DNA from: Qipengyuania sp. YIM B01966
GTDB lineage: Bacteria; Pseudomonadota; Alphaproteobacteria; Sphingomonadales; Sphingomonadaceae
DNA length: 64,000 nucleotides
Assembly (NCBI RefSeq): GCF_016461955.1
Contig: NZ_JADMNM010000001.1
Coordinates: 1-64,000 of the forward strand
Direction of reading: 5' to 3'
The number at the start of each line of letters is the position of its first letter. The first letter of the stretch is position 1. The position numbers were made by a program, and so were the translations under genes. Shown piece after piece: positions 8,333 to 17,535 of this stretch. The notes under the pieces are model-generated. The model saw nothing but the letters and a program-made list of their open reading frames with translations, ran no database searches and was not told the DNA's origin.

Positions 8333-8414
8333 GGGGTGAGCGGCCGAAGTCGAGGTCATTCCCACAGCCGCCCGGTCCGCCTTTCGGCGAACGGACGGTT
8401 GTGGCGAACAGGGA

Positions 8415-8651
8415 TCAGCCCTTGTTGCTTTCAATGTAAGCGGTCGCATCACCGACGGTGGTGATCTTTTCGGCCGCATCGTCGGGAATCTCGACGCCGA
8501 ATTCTTCTTCGAAAGCCATCACCAGCTCGACGATATCGAGGCTGTCGGCGCCCAGATCGTCGATGAAGCTGGCGTCCTGCGTGACCTTGTCAGCTTCAAC
8601 GCCTAGGTGCTCGACAACGATCTTCTGCACGCGCTCGGCGGTATCGCTCAT
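8415..8651 (-). CDS. acpP: Acyl carrier protein
   Basis: A 78-residue acidic protein carrying fatty-acyl intermediates on a 4'-phosphopantetheine arm. The attachment Ser37 is in the canonical DSLDIVELV motif. The sequence is standard throughout ([30 protein letters not shown]). GAGGGAACC gives the ribosome binding site. Upstream, TTGCCA and TAGGGC spaced by 17 bp (about 8690-8720, minus strand) could be the promoter. fabF follows 149 bp downstream, beyond a REP-like hairpin that may attenuate readthrough and help keep ACP in excess. Confidence 0.98.
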   Translation of the reverse strand: MSDTAERVQKIVVEHLGVEADKVTQDASFIDDLGADSLDIVELVMAFEEEFGVEIPDDAAEKITTVGDATAYIESNKG

Positions 8652-8727
8652 GATGGTTCCCTCTTCGAAATGGGGGTGGAATTTCCTGTCGCCCTAATGA
8701 ACGCACGGGGCGCTGGCAAGTGCCGGA

Positions 8728-10554
8728 CTATTCGGCAGTGTTGCCGCTCGCCGTAGGGGCCGTCGGGGGTGCGGGCCCGGCGGCGGGAGCATCGAGCGTG
8801 CGGATATGCACATCGCGCAACTGCTGTGCACTGACCGGCGCGGGCGCGCCCATCATCAGGTCCTGCGCGCGCTGGTTCAAGGGGAAGGCGATCACCTCGC
8901 GGATGTTGGGCTCGTCGGCCAGCAGCATGACGATGCGGTCGATCCCCGGCGCCGAGCCGCCATGCGGCGGCGCGCCCAGCTTGAACGCCTCGATCATGCC
9001 GGCAAACTGATCGTCCACCACCGAGGCCGGGTAGCCGGCGATCTCGAACGCCTTGTACATGATTTCGGGGCGGTGATTACGGATCGCGCCCGAGGACAAT
9101 TCGTAGCCGTTGCAGACGATATCGTACTGCCAGGCGAGGATGCTGAGCGGGTCCTGCGTTTCCAGCGCTTCCATCCCGCCTTGCGGCATCGAGAACGGGT
9201 TGTGGCTGAAATCGACCTTCTTCGCGTCCTCGTCATATTCGAACATCGGGAAATCGACGATCCAGCAGAACTTGAAGCAATCGGCCTCGATCAACCCCAA
9301 TTCCTCCGCCACGCGGGTCCGCGCCGCCCCGGCGAGCTTGACCGCGTCCTTTTCCTTACCGGCGGCAAAGAACAGCCCGTCATTTTCGCCCAGCCCCAAC
9401 TCGGCATAGAGTGCTGCCATCCCGTCAGACCCGTGGTTCTTGGCGATCGGCCCGCCGAATTCGCCGCCCTTGCGGGTAACATAGCCGAGGCCGGCAAACC
9501 CTTCGCGCCGAGCCCAGTCGTTCATGTCGTCGAAGAACTTGCGGCTCTTTTCATGGGTGGCCGGCGCCGGAATCGCGCGCACCACCCCGCCGCTGCCGAC
9601 GATCTTTTCGAACAGGCCGAAACCCGAATGCGTGAAGTGTTGCGACACCTCGCTGATGATCAGCGGATTGCGCAGGTCCGGCTTGTCGCTGCCGTATTTC
9701 AGCATCGCTTCGGCATAGGGGATGCGCGGGAATTCGCCCGCCGGGGTGACACGCTTGCCGCCCGAAAACTCCGCAAACACGCCCGCCAGCACCGGCTCGA
9801 TCGCCTGGAACACGTCTTCCTGGGTGACGAAGCTCATCTCGAAATCGAGCTGGTAGAATTCCGGGCTGCGGTCGGCGCGCAGATCCTCGTCGCGGAAACA
9901 GGGCGCGATCTGGAAATAGCGGTCGAAGCCGGCGACCATCAGCAGCTGCTTGAACATCTGCGGCGCCTGCGGCAGCGCATAGAAGGTGCCGGGGTGGAGG
10001 CGGCTGGGCACCAGATAATCGCGCGCGCCCTCGGGGCTGGAAGCGGCGAGGATCGGGGTCTGGAATTCGGTGAAGCCTTGCTCGATCATCCGCCGGCGCA
10101 GGCTGGCGATGACCTGGCTACGCAGCATGATGTTGCGGTGCAGGCGTTCACGCCGCAGATCGACGAAGCGGTATTTGAGGCGGATGTCTTCGGGGTAATC
10201 CTGCTCGCCCGCCACCGGCAGCGGCAGTTCCTCGGCGCGGCTCTGCACCTCGACCGCGCGGGCGAACACCTCGATCGCGCCGGTCGCCAGATTGGCGTTG
10301 ACCGTCCCCTCGCCGCGCGCCTTGACCTCGCCATCGATCGTGACGACCGATTCCGCACGCAGACCGTCGAGCACCTCCAGCGCCGGCGAATCCTCGTCCG
10401 CGACGATCTGCGTGATGCCGTAATGATCGCGCAGATCGATGAACAGCACCCCGCCATGATCGCGCTTGCGGTGAATCCAGCCCGACAGGCGGACGCTCTG
10501 GCCGACATCGTCCTTGCCAAGCTGGGCGCAAGTATGGGTGCGGTAGGCGTGCAT
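8728..10554 (-). CDS. aspS: Aspartyl-tRNA synthetase
   Basis: A 608-residue class II synthetase charging tRNA-Asp (possibly also tRNA-Asn, if non-discriminating). The N-terminal OB-fold anticodon-binding domain ([23 protein letters not shown]) is followed by the catalytic core with motif 2 [21 protein letters not shown], an inserted GAD domain in the middle, and motif 3 near [19 protein letters not shown] at 10554 is the family start; an ATG five codons earlier is in frame but lacks support. The last 25 residues are a proline/alanine-rich tail ([15 protein letters not shown]) beyond the usual end. It is divergent from rnd across 162 bp. Confidence 0.96.
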   Translation of the reverse strand: MHAYRTHTCAQLGKDDVGQSVRLSGWIHRKRDHGGVLFIDLRDHYGITQIVADEDSPALEVLDGLRAESVVTIDGEVKARGEGTVNANLATGAIEVFARAVEVQSRAEELPLPVAGEQDYPEDIRLKYRFVDLRRERLHRNIMLRSQVIASLRRRMIEQGFTEFQTPILAASSPEGARDYLVPSRLHPGTFYALPQAPQMFKQLLMVAGFDRYFQIAPCFRDEDLRADRSPEFYQLDFEMSFVTQEDVFQAIEPVLAGVFAEFSGGKRVTPAGEFPRIPYAEAMLKYGSDKPDLRNPLIISEVSQHFTHSGFGLFEKIVGSGGVVRAIPAPATHEKSRKFFDDMNDWARREGFAGLGYVTRKGGEFGGPIAKNHGSDGMAALYAELGLGENDGLFFAAGKEKDAVKLAGAARTRVAEELGLIEADCFKFCWIVDFPMFEYDEDAKKVDFSHNPFSMPQGGMEALETQDPLSILAWQYDIVCNGYELSSGAIRNHRPEIMYKAFEIAGYPASVVDDQFAGMIEAFKLGAPPHGGSAPGIDRIVMLLADEPNIREVIAFPLNQRAQDLMMGAPAPVSAQQLRDVHIRTLDAPAAGPAPPTAPTASGNTAE

Positions 10555-10716
10555 CGAATTTCTTTCCAAAGCGGGGGTGCGGCGCTAAGGGCGCGGGCGC
10601 TCGCGCTCTTGCCACCGCGCGGGCTAACAGGGGAAGGGGCGCGCTTTGTCAAGCATCCCGCCCCCGTGGGACCGTCCCGAGCGGTGGTACTCCGCCGCAC
10701 GACCAGAAAAGAACCG

Positions 10717-11931
10717 ATGAAAATACACGATCTGATTACCGATACCGCGACGCTCGCCGACCTGTGCGAACGACTCGCCCGGTCCGACTTCGTCACTGTC
10801 GATACCGAATTCATGCGCGAAAACACCTATTGGCCCGAACTGTGCCTGGTGCAGATCGCCAATAGCGAGGAAGCCGCCGCGATCGACCCGCTGGCGCCCG
10901 GCATCGACCTTGCCCCGCTGCTCGACCTGATGTGCGACAATGAAGACGTGCTCAAGGTCTTCCACGCCGGCGGGCAGGATGTGGAGATTATCTACAACCT
11001 CACCGGCAAGACCCCGCACCCGATCTTCGACACGCAGATCGCGATGATGGCGATCAGCCAGTCGGAACAGATCGGTTATGCCAACCTGGTCGAAAGCTGG
11101 CTCGGCATCGACGTGGATAAGGGCGCGCGCTTTACCGACTGGAGTCGGCGCCCGCTGACCGACCGACAGATCGAATATGCCATCGGCGACGTCACCCACC
11201 TCGCCAAGATTTTCCCGCGGATGCTGAGGAAGCTGATCAAGACCGGGCGCGGATCGTGGCTCGATGCCGAGATGGAGAAGCTCGCCGATCCGGCCAATTA
11301 CGCCAATGATGCAGGCCAGGCGTGGCGCCGCATCCGTGCGCCCAGCCGCAACGTGCAGGTGCTCGGCCGGTTGAAGGCGCTCGCCGCCTGGCGCGAGGGC
11401 GAAGCGCAGCACAAGAACATCCCGCGCGGGCGGATCATGCGCGACGAGACGCTGGCCGATATCGCCAGCCATCCGCCCAAGGCGCAGGCCGATCTCGCCA
11501 AGGTGCGCGGCCTGTCGCCTTCGTGGAAGGACAACGATATCGGCAAGCGCCTGCTGCGCGCGCTGGAGGGGGCCGAACCGCTCGACAAAGCCGAAATGCC
11601 CGACACCGCCAAGCGCGGCGCGCCGCTGGGCAAGGAAGGCGCGCTGGTGGTCGATCTGCTCAAGCTGCTGCTCAAGATCCGCAGCCGCGAGATCGACGTC
11701 GCCAGCCGGTTGCTGACCCGCTCCGACGAGATGGAGGCCCTGGCCGCCGGGGTCCGCAAGCTGCCGGTGCTCGAGGGGTGGCGCTACGAGGTGTTCGGCA
11801 AGGACGCGCTGGCGCTGGTCGAAGGCAAGATGGCCTTCGCGGTCAAGGACGGCAAGATGCAGATGACCCGGGTGGCGGATGCGGCCATGCCCGAGGACGA
11901 CGCGGTGCCCGCGTCCGAGGTTGCAGAGTAG
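10717..11931 (+). CDS. rnd: Ribonuclease D
   Basis: A 404-residue 3'-5' exoribonuclease that trims tRNA precursors and structured RNAs. The DEDDy exonuclease residues are visible: Asp29 and Glu31 in TVDTEF, Asp88 in GGQDVEII, and Tyr154/Asp158 in YAIGDVTHL. HRDC domains follow (WREGEAQHKNIPRGRIMRDETLADIA). The start at 10717 is the first Met before the exonuclease domain; the same frame is open far upstream, but that part is only the antisense of aspS. Only a weak purine-rich ribosome site (AGAAAAG) precedes it. A long extragenic palindrome begins 5 bases after the stop. Confidence 0.95.
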   Translation: MKIHDLITDTATLADLCERLARSDFVTVDTEFMRENTYWPELCLVQIANSEEAAAIDPLAPGIDLAPLLDLMCDNEDVLKVFHAGGQDVEIIYNLTGKTPHPIFDTQIAMMAISQSEQIGYANLVESWLGIDVDKGARFTDWSRRPLTDRQIEYAIGDVTHLAKIFPRMLRKLIKTGRGSWLDAEMEKLADPANYANDAGQAWRRIRAPSRNVQVLGRLKALAAWREGEAQHKNIPRGRIMRDETLADIASHPPKAQADLAKVRGLSPSWKDNDIGKRLLRALEGAEPLDKAEMPDTAKRGAPLGKEGALVVDLLKLLLKIRSREIDVASRLLTRSDEMEALAAGVRKLPVLEGWRYEVFGKDALALVEGKMAFAVKDGKMQMTRVADAAMPEDDAVPASEVAE

Positions 11932-11935
11932 GCGG

Positions 11936-12018
11936 TGCTTCGACAAGCTCAGCACGAGCGGATTGTCTGAGGGTAAATTTTTCGCCCAACCCCCGCTCAT
12001 GCTGAGCCTGTCGAAGCA
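11936..12018. repeat. Long REP-like extragenic palindrome
   Basis: Two 26-base arms (11936-11961 and 11993-12018) are inverted copies with only two mismatches, both giving G-U pairs in RNA; 31 bases lie between. The arm contains GCTTCGACAAGCTCAGCA, the dispersed sphingomonad-type palindrome also seen at 8308-8332. It lies between rnd and oxyR, both on the plus strand, and may terminate transcription or protect the rnd mRNA 3' end. Confidence 0.8.
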
Positions 12019-12077
12019 TCCCGCCCCACCCCAACCAGCGCTTTTGCCGGGCCGCCCGCCGCGCTAAGCTGCGGGCG

Positions 12078-12974
12078 ATGACCACCTACCTCCCGACCAT
12101 CAAGCAGCTGCAATATCTCGTCGCGCTGCACGAGCATGGCCATTTCGGCCGCGCGGCGGAGGCCAGCTTCGTATCGCAATCGACCCTCTCGGCGGGGCTG
12201 CGCGAACTCGAAACGCTGCTCGGCGTCACGCTGGTTGAACGCACGCGCCGGGTGGTGCGCTTTACCCCGCTGGGCGAGCAGGTGGTGGCCAAGGCCCACC
12301 GCGTACTGCGCGAGGCGGAGGAGCTGGCCGAAATCGTCCGCGCCAGCGGCACCCCGCTAAGCGGCGAATTGAAGCTCAGCGTGATCCCGACCATCGCCCC
12401 GTTCCTGCTCCCCCGCCTGCTCCCGCGCCTCGCCCGCGACCGGCCCGAACTGCAGCTGCGTGTGCGCGAGGAAACCAGCGGCGATGCGGTCGAATCGCTG
12501 CATCACGGGCGGGCCGATTGTGTGCTGCTGGCGCTGCCCTTCCCCACTGGCGAGGTGGAGACGGCGCACATCTCCGACGATCGCCTGTTCGCCGCCTTCC
12601 CCGCCGGCGACCCGGGCGCGCTGCCCGATCAGGTCGCCCCTGCGCTGCTCGATGAAGGGCGGCTGCTGATGCTCGAAGATGGGCATTGCCTGACCGACCA
12701 CGCCCTCGCCGCCTGCAACCGCCCCGAATTGCGCCGGACCACCAGCATGATCGCCACCAGCCTGCACACGCTGGTGCAACTGGTCGATAATGGCCTCGGG
12801 CAGACGATCCTGCCGGAAATGGCGATCGAGGCCGGATTGCTGGGCAACACCAGCGTCGAAGCGCGCCCCTTGAAAGCGGCCCATGCCACGCGCGAGATAG
12901 CCCTGATCTGGCGTCCCCATTCCCCCCGCGCCGCCGATTTCCGCCTTCTCGCCGAAGAACTCCTCGCGGGGTGA
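12078..12974 (+). CDS. oxyR: OxyR-type LysR regulator
   Basis: A 298-residue LysR-family peroxide sensor. The N-terminal winged helix (LPTIKQLQYLVALHEHGHFGRAAEASFVSQSTLS) binds DNA; the C-terminal domain carries both redox cysteines in EDGHCLTDHALAAC, Cys204 and Cys213, spaced by nine as Cys199/Cys208 in E. coli OxyR. It should therefore form the peroxide-sensing disulfide. No catalase or peroxiredoxin gene is next to it, so its targets are elsewhere. The upstream gap to rnd is filled by the REP-like palindrome. About 230 bp with no recognisable gene separate its stop from pgsA. Confidence 0.9.
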   Translation: MTTYLPTIKQLQYLVALHEHGHFGRAAEASFVSQSTLSAGLRELETLLGVTLVERTRRVVRFTPLGEQVVAKAHRVLREAEELAEIVRASGTPLSGELKLSVIPTIAPFLLPRLLPRLARDRPELQLRVREETSGDAVESLHHGRADCVLLALPFPTGEVETAHISDDRLFAAFPAGDPGALPDQVAPALLDEGRLLMLEDGHCLTDHALAACNRPELRRTTSMIATSLHTLVQLVDNGLGQTILPEMAIEAGLLGNTSVEARPLKAAHATREIALIWRPHSPRAADFRLLAEELLAG

Positions 12975-13204
12975 ATTGCCACAGCGACGCCAGTGCTGTC
13001 CTACACCTGCGCGCCTGTGGCAGGCTGGGGCGATGTTGCACCAACTATCCGTCTATCGGCGTGAGACCCTGCTCCCGCGAAATCAGGGTGACACCTGGCC
13101 CGCGAAAGGTCACACGCGTTATGCCACAAATGCGCCTAACCTATTGAATCTGTTGATATATTCGAGAAGCGCCAAATCGTCGGCGACCCTGCCGATTGTC
13201 GCCT

Positions 13205-13813
13205 TCAATCCATGTGTTTCAGCCCGACGCGCAAGTAATCCCAGCCCGTTATTAGAGTCAGCGCCGCGGCCGCCCACAAGCTGCCGAGGCCGACAAGGTG
13301 GATCCACTGGTTCGCCAGCGTGCCGCAATCCTCGGCCACCGAATGGCACGGCTGGCCATGCACCGCCCCGCCGAGGATGAGTGCCCCCAGCGCGACGATC
13401 TGGAAGGTCGTTTTCCATTTCGCCAGCCGGCTCACCGGTACCGACATCTGCAATCCGCCGAGAAATTCGCGCAGGCCCGAAACCGCAATCTCGCGCACCA
13501 GAATGATGAGGCCCGCAATCACGTGCATATCGCCCACATAGGGCCCACGCAGATAGCCTTGTGCGGTCAGCACCAGGATGACGGTGGCAACCATGATCTT
13601 GTCGGCAATCGGATCGAGGAAAATGCCCAGCCGCGACACCGCCCCGCTCGCCCGCGCCAGCATCCCGTCGAAATAGTCGGTAATCCCCATCAGCGCATAG
13701 AGGAGAAAGGCGAGCAGATAGCCGAACCGCCAATCGGGCCACCACAGCAGGAACGCCAGCAGCGGCAGCGTGACAATGCGTGACAGCGTCAGCAGGTTGG
13801 GCAGCGAAAGCAT
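13205..13813 (-). CDS. pgsA: CDP-diacylglycerol-glycerol-3-phosphate 3-phosphatidyltransferase
   Basis: A 202-residue membrane enzyme making phosphatidylglycerol phosphate, the first step to phosphatidylglycerol and cardiolipin. The CDP-alcohol phosphotransferase motif is complete: DYFDGMLARASGAVSRLGIFLDPIADK, here split as DYFDGMLAR and then GIFLDPIAD, giving the DG-AR-G-D-D pattern. Several hydrophobic spans surround it. The start MLSLPNLLTLSR matches the family. It is divergent from the LplT-like transporter (112 bp) and its stop is followed by a 230-bp gene-free stretch up to oxyR. Confidence 0.94.
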   Translation of the reverse strand: MLSLPNLLTLSRIVTLPLLAFLLWWPDWRFGYLLAFLLYALMGITDYFDGMLARASGAVSRLGIFLDPIADKIMVATVILVLTAQGYLRGPYVGDMHVIAGLIILVREIAVSGLREFLGGLQMSVPVSRLAKWKTTFQIVALGALILGGAVHGQPCHSVAEDCGTLANQWIHLVGLGSLWAAAALTLITGWDYLRVGLKHMD

Positions 13814-13925
13814 GGCGCCGGCGTTTAGCGCAGCGTAGCGCCATTCGGGAAGCGCGGTTTTGCCTTGTCCACACGGGGTTTGCCGTTACGGGCGCAAACA
13901 GCAGCAGGCAGCCAGCAGGGTATTC

Positions 13926-15230
13926 ATGACCACCAGCACCCACCTGTTACGAACCCGCCGGTTTGCGCCGCTTTTCGTCACCCAGCTGCTCAATGCCTTC
14001 AACGACAATCTGTTCAAGAACGCGATGGTGCTGTTCGTGGTCTACAGCATCTACAACTCAGAAGAGGCCGAAGGGCAGTTCAGCGCGATCGCTTCAGCGG
14101 TGTTCATCCTGCCGTTCTTCGTGCTCTCCGCCCTCGCCGGGCAGCTGGCCGACATGCGCGACAAGGCGCGGATCATCCGGATGGTCAAGGCGGCCGAGAT
14201 CGGCATCATGCTGGTCGGCGCGGCGGGGCTGGTGATGGCGTTCGAAGGGATTGCGGTGCACAGCGTGGCGATCCCGCTGATGCTGACGGCGCTGTTCGGC
14301 ATGGGCGTGCATTCGACCTTCTTCGGGCCGATCAAATACGCCATCCTGCCGCAGCACCTGCACCCGCAGGAGGTCCTTGCCGGGACAGGTCTGGTCGAAG
14401 CAGGCACCTATATCGCGATCCTCGCGGGCACGATCCTTGCGGGATGGATCCCCGTCGAATGGGCGGCCATCGGCGTCGTTGCGGTGGCGGTGATCGGATA
14501 TGTCATCAGCCGTCAGGTGCCCCCGGCCCCGCCCGAGATCGCTGCCGAGCCGCTCGATTTTCACATCCTGCGCTCGTCGATCGCGCTGATCCGCAACACC
14601 GCACAGGACCAGCGCGTGTTCCTGGCGATCATGGCGATCAGCTTCTTCTGGACCATCGGCGCTGTGCTGTTCATCCAGTTTCCGCCGCTGGCCAAGAATG
14701 TGCTGACCGCCAGCAAAGAAGTCGCCAGCGTGTTCCTGGTGATTTTCTCGATCGGGGTGGCAATCGGCTCGATCTCGATCAACGCGCTGCTGAAGGGCAC
14801 CGTGTCGGCCCGCTATTCCCCGATGTCGGTGATCGGCATGGGTCTGTTCGTGGTGGCGTTCTATTTCGTCTGTCGCGCCTGGATACCGCACCCCGAGGAC
14901 GGGCTGATGAATGTCCGCCAGTTCATCGCCCAGCCGCTGGCCGTGCCGCTGCTGCTCAGCCTGCTGGGTGTGGCGGTCATGGGCGGGATGTTTGTCGTCC
15001 CGCTGTATGCCTTCCTGACCACCTTCGTCGAAAAATCGCAGGCGGCAAGGACGATTGCGGCGAACAATATCGTCAATTCCGGCGCGATGACGGTCGGCTC
15101 GCTGCTGGCCATCGGGCTCAGCGCGGCCGGGGTGCCGATCATCCAGCAATTGCTGCTGAGCGCGGCGATGTGCCTTGTTTCGGCCTGGCTTGCCCAACTG
15201 CTCTACCGCGCCGAACGCGCGGTCGGCTGA
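13926..15230 (+). CDS. MFS transporter, LplT-like (lysophospholipid flippase family)
   Basis: A 434-residue, 12-span major facilitator. RFAPLFVTQLLNAFNDNLFKNAMVLFVVY at the N-terminus and GIGMGVHSTFFGPIKYAILPQ-type segments (here LFGMGVHSTFFGPIKYAI) are characteristic of the LplT/Aas transporters that move lysophospholipids inward for re-acylation. In many alphaproteobacteria this module is fused to an acyltransferase and acyl-ACP synthetase; here the protein stops after the transporter, and no acyltransferase is adjacent. The start at 13926 is chosen because the family begins there and AGGG lies 6 bases upstream; an in-frame ATG at 13860 is not supported. Confidence 0.82.
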   Translation: MTTSTHLLRTRRFAPLFVTQLLNAFNDNLFKNAMVLFVVYSIYNSEEAEGQFSAIASAVFILPFFVLSALAGQLADMRDKARIIRMVKAAEIGIMLVGAAGLVMAFEGIAVHSVAIPLMLTALFGMGVHSTFFGPIKYAILPQHLHPQEVLAGTGLVEAGTYIAILAGTILAGWIPVEWAAIGVVAVAVIGYVISRQVPPAPPEIAAEPLDFHILRSSIALIRNTAQDQRVFLAIMAISFFWTIGAVLFIQFPPLAKNVLTASKEVASVFLVIFSIGVAIGSISINALLKGTVSARYSPMSVIGMGLFVVAFYFVCRAWIPHPEDGLMNVRQFIAQPLAVPLLLSLLGVAVMGGMFVVPLYAFLTTFVEKSQAARTIAANNIVNSGAMTVGSLLAIGLSAAGVPIIQQLLLSAAMCLVSAWLAQLLYRAERAVG

Positions 15231-15232
15231 TG

Positions 15233-15424
15233 TCAGGCGATGAAGGCCAGCGTAGCCACCAGGGTCGCAAAATAGGTGCTGGCTACGCCGCGCATATCGG
15301 CCGCGCCCAGCAGCCAGTCGGGGCGACGCGGCTGGGCGGGCTCGGCGGTAAAGATATGCCGGGGGAGATTGGCCCGGAACGGGTGACGGGCGGCTTCGTG
15401 GGTGAGGACGAGGGCTCTTCTCAT
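15233..15424 (-). CDS. Small hypothetical protein with C-terminal hydrophobic segment
   Basis: A 63-residue frame convergent with the LplT-like gene (2-base gap). The N-terminal half is basic (HEAARHPFRANLPRHIF), the middle has PRRPDWLLGAADMRG, and the last 18 residues (ASTYFATLVATLAFIA) could span or anchor in the membrane. There is no clear ribosome binding site before the ATG at 15424, so coding is only probable. It is the only plausible gene in the 342 bp between the transporter and the ThDP enzyme; the rest of that stretch shows nothing definite. Confidence 0.42.
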   Translation of the reverse strand: MRRALVLTHEAARHPFRANLPRHIFTAEPAQPRRPDWLLGAADMRGVASTYFATLVATLAFIA

Positions 15425-15572
15425 GATGCAGGGTTTAACGCTTTGCTAACCATTTGGCTTCCCACAATCGCCGGCCTGTCGCAGCGCGGGACGTTAACCA
15501 CCCGCGTTAAGCGACCACCCGCTGGCTGGCGGGCGTTGCGGGCCGCGGGCGGCGCGGGTAAGCGGCTGGGCC

Positions 15573-17252
15573 ATGACTGACGCCTCTGACCGCCCGACCC
15601 CCGGCGCCGCGCGCCTGCTTGTCGATTGCCTCGCTGCACAAGGTTGCGACCGGATCTTCACTGTACCGGGCGAAAGCTTCCTGCCCGTGCTCGACGCGCT
15701 GCACACCGGGGCGGAGGGGATCGATCTCGTCACCTGCCGGCAGGAAGGGGGCGCCGCGTTCATGGCCTGCGCCGACGGGGCGATGACCGGCCGGCCGGGC
15801 ATCTGCTTCGTCACCCGCGGTCCCGGCGCGACTAATGCCAGCATTGGCGTCCACGTGGCGATGCAGGATTCGCTGCCGATGATCCTGTTCGTCGGCGATG
15901 TCGACAGCGCCAATCGCGACCGGGAGGGGTTTCAGGAGGTCGATTTCGCCGCCTTCTTCACACCGATCTGCAAATGGGCCGCGCGGATCGACGATGCGGA
16001 CCGAATCCCCGAATATATCGCCCGCGCCTATGCCACGGCGATGAACGGGCGGCCTGGCCCCGTGGTTCTCGCGTTGCCCGAAGATATGTTGGGCCGCGAT
16101 GTGGCGGCAGGTCTTGCCCCGCGCCCCGAATGGGTGCGCCCCGCGCAGCCCCCCTGCCCCAGCGCGATCGCGGCGATGATCGACATGATCGGCGACGCGG
16201 CCACCCCCATTGCAATCGTGGGCGGCGCCGGCTGGAACGCCAAGGCGCGCGAATATTTCACGCAGTTTGCCGAACGCATCGGACTGCCGGTGGCTACCGC
16301 TTTTCGCCGGCAGGATGCTATCCCCTCGTCAAGCGCGGTCTATGCCGGCAATCTCGGCTACGGTCCCAATCCGCAACTGGTCGAACGGGTGCGCAATGCC
16401 GATTTGATCCTCGCGGTCGGCGCGCGGCTGGGCGAAGCGACGACCGATGGCTATGTCTTGCCCGATCCCGAACATTCGGGCCAGACGCTGATCCACGTCC
16501 ATCCCGATCCCGAGGAACTCGGCCGCGTCTATCGCACCGACCTGGCGCTGTGCGCGGACATGGCCGAATTCGCCGAAACGGTCGCGCTGTGGGATGACGA
16601 TCTGCTGTCCTTCGACGCGGGGGCCGAGGCGCATCGGCAATGGCTTGAATGGAATACGCCCAAGCCGGCCGACTGGCCGCTCGACCTGGCCAGCGCGGTC
16701 GGGTTCATGCGCGAAGTCTATCCGAGCGAGACGATCATCTGCAACGGGGCGGGCAATTTCGCCGGCTGGTGGCACCGTTACTGGCAATATGAAGGCTATC
16801 CCGCGCAGCTCGCCCCGACCTGCGGAGCGATGGGCTACGGTGTTCCGGCGGCGGTGGCGGCCGCCTTGCGTTTTCCCGAATGCCCGGTTGTCGCGATCGC
16901 CGGCGATGGCGACTTCCTGATGAACGGGCAGGAACTGGCCACGGCCGCGCAGCATGGCGCCAACCTACTGGTCATCGTGGTCGACAATTCCGCGTATGGG
17001 ACCATCCGGATGCATCAGGAGCGCGAATTCCCTGGCCGGGTTTCAGGCACACGGCTCGCCAATCCCGACTTCGCAGCGCTCGCCAGGGCCTATGGCGGCT
17101 GGTCTCAGCGGGTGGAAACGACGGAACAGTTCCGGCAGGCGCTGGAGACGGCGCGCGGTATGGCCGGCGTGCGCCTGCTGCACTGCGTCATCGACGTTGA
17201 ACAACTGAGCGCGGGCGGCGCAACGGTGTCGGGTTTGCGTGAGCGCGGCTGA
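15573..17252 (+). CDS. Thiamine diphosphate-dependent enzyme, acetolactate synthase-like
   Basis: A 559-residue ThDP enzyme with the usual three domains: N-terminal pyrimidine-binding (QGCDRIFTVPGESFLPVLDAL, catalytic Glu in TCRQEGGAAFMA), central domain, and C-terminal PP-binding with the metal motif GDGDFLMNGQELATAAQHGANLLVIVVDNSAYGTI, seen as GDGDF and, 25 residues later, DNSAYG. It resembles the large subunit of acetolactate synthases and benzoylformate-decarboxylase-like proteins, but no small regulatory subunit is nearby and the substrate is unknown. The Q-E-G-G pattern and GPG-TN (RGPGATNASIG) are typical for the family. It stands alone, converging on csbD across a terminator. Confidence 0.85.
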   Translation: MTDASDRPTPGAARLLVDCLAAQGCDRIFTVPGESFLPVLDALHTGAEGIDLVTCRQEGGAAFMACADGAMTGRPGICFVTRGPGATNASIGVHVAMQDSLPMILFVGDVDSANRDREGFQEVDFAAFFTPICKWAARIDDADRIPEYIARAYATAMNGRPGPVVLALPEDMLGRDVAAGLAPRPEWVRPAQPPCPSAIAAMIDMIGDAATPIAIVGGAGWNAKAREYFTQFAERIGLPVATAFRRQDAIPSSSAVYAGNLGYGPNPQLVERVRNADLILAVGARLGEATTDGYVLPDPEHSGQTLIHVHPDPEELGRVYRTDLALCADMAEFAETVALWDDDLLSFDAGAEAHRQWLEWNTPKPADWPLDLASAVGFMREVYPSETIICNGAGNFAGWWHRYWQYEGYPAQLAPTCGAMGYGVPAAVAAALRFPECPVVAIAGDGDFLMNGQELATAAQHGANLLVIVVDNSAYGTIRMHQEREFPGRVSGTRLANPDFAALARAYGGWSQRVETTEQFRQALETARGMAGVRLLHCVIDVEQLSAGGATVSGLRERG

Positions 17253-17255
17253 CAC

Positions 17256-17280
17256 AAAAAGGGCGACCCGCAGGTCGCCC
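17256..17280 (-). terminator. Rho-independent terminator of csbD
   Basis: Read on the minus strand, GGGCGACC-TGCG-GGTCGCCC is a perfect 8-bp stem with a 4-base loop followed by TTTTT, 28 bases after the csbD stop. The stem could also stop transcription from the ThDP gene on the plus strand, though only TCCTGTTCT follows there. Confidence 0.9.
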
Positions 17281-17307
17281 TCCTGTTCTGGCGAACGCCG
17301 GGAAAGA

Positions 17308-17496
17308 TCAGATATCGTCGCCGAGCGCACCCTTGACAGTGCCGGCAGCCTTCTGAGCTTCGCCCTTGGCTTCCTGCTTCAGACCCTTGGCCTGCATTTC
17401 CTTGCTGTCAACGGCATCACCCACGGCCTGGCGCGCCTTACCAATGGCCTCGTTCGTGTTGCCTTTCACCTTATCGACGAATTCACCCATGCTCAT
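17308..17496 (-). CDS. CsbD family stress protein
   Basis: A 62-residue hydrophilic, alanine/lysine-rich CsbD-like protein (VKGNTNEAIGKARQAVGDAVDSKEMQAKGLKQEAKGEAQKAAGTVKGALGD). The family is induced by general stress in many bacteria; its biochemical role is unknown. It starts at 17496 or at the second Met, 17490. A GGAAC-N17-CGTT sequence upstream (17536-17561) fits the EcfG general stress sigma factor, and a strong terminator follows, so it is a single-gene stress transcript. Confidence 0.92.
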   Translation of the reverse strand: MSMGEFVDKVKGNTNEAIGKARQAVGDAVDSKEMQAKGLKQEAKGEAQKAAGTVKGALGDDI

Positions 17497-17535
17497 TCTC
17501 CATCAGTTCTGCGCCCGAATGGCTGTTGCGTGACC

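Noticed and set aside
8806-10716. Very long plus-strand frame opposite aspS, in frame with rnd
   Set aside because: It is the antisense of aspS in high-GC DNA; the protein text is His/Arg/Ala-rich and family-less until RNase D begins at 10717.
12975-13204. Possible gene between oxyR and pgsA
   Set aside because: No frame with start, ribosome site and protein-like composition; only scattered short frames. Treated as empty.
13865-15580. 571-codon plus-strand frame overlapping the LplT-like gene
   Set aside because: Arg/Gly-rich out-of-frame read; the MFS frame has 12 clear membrane spans.
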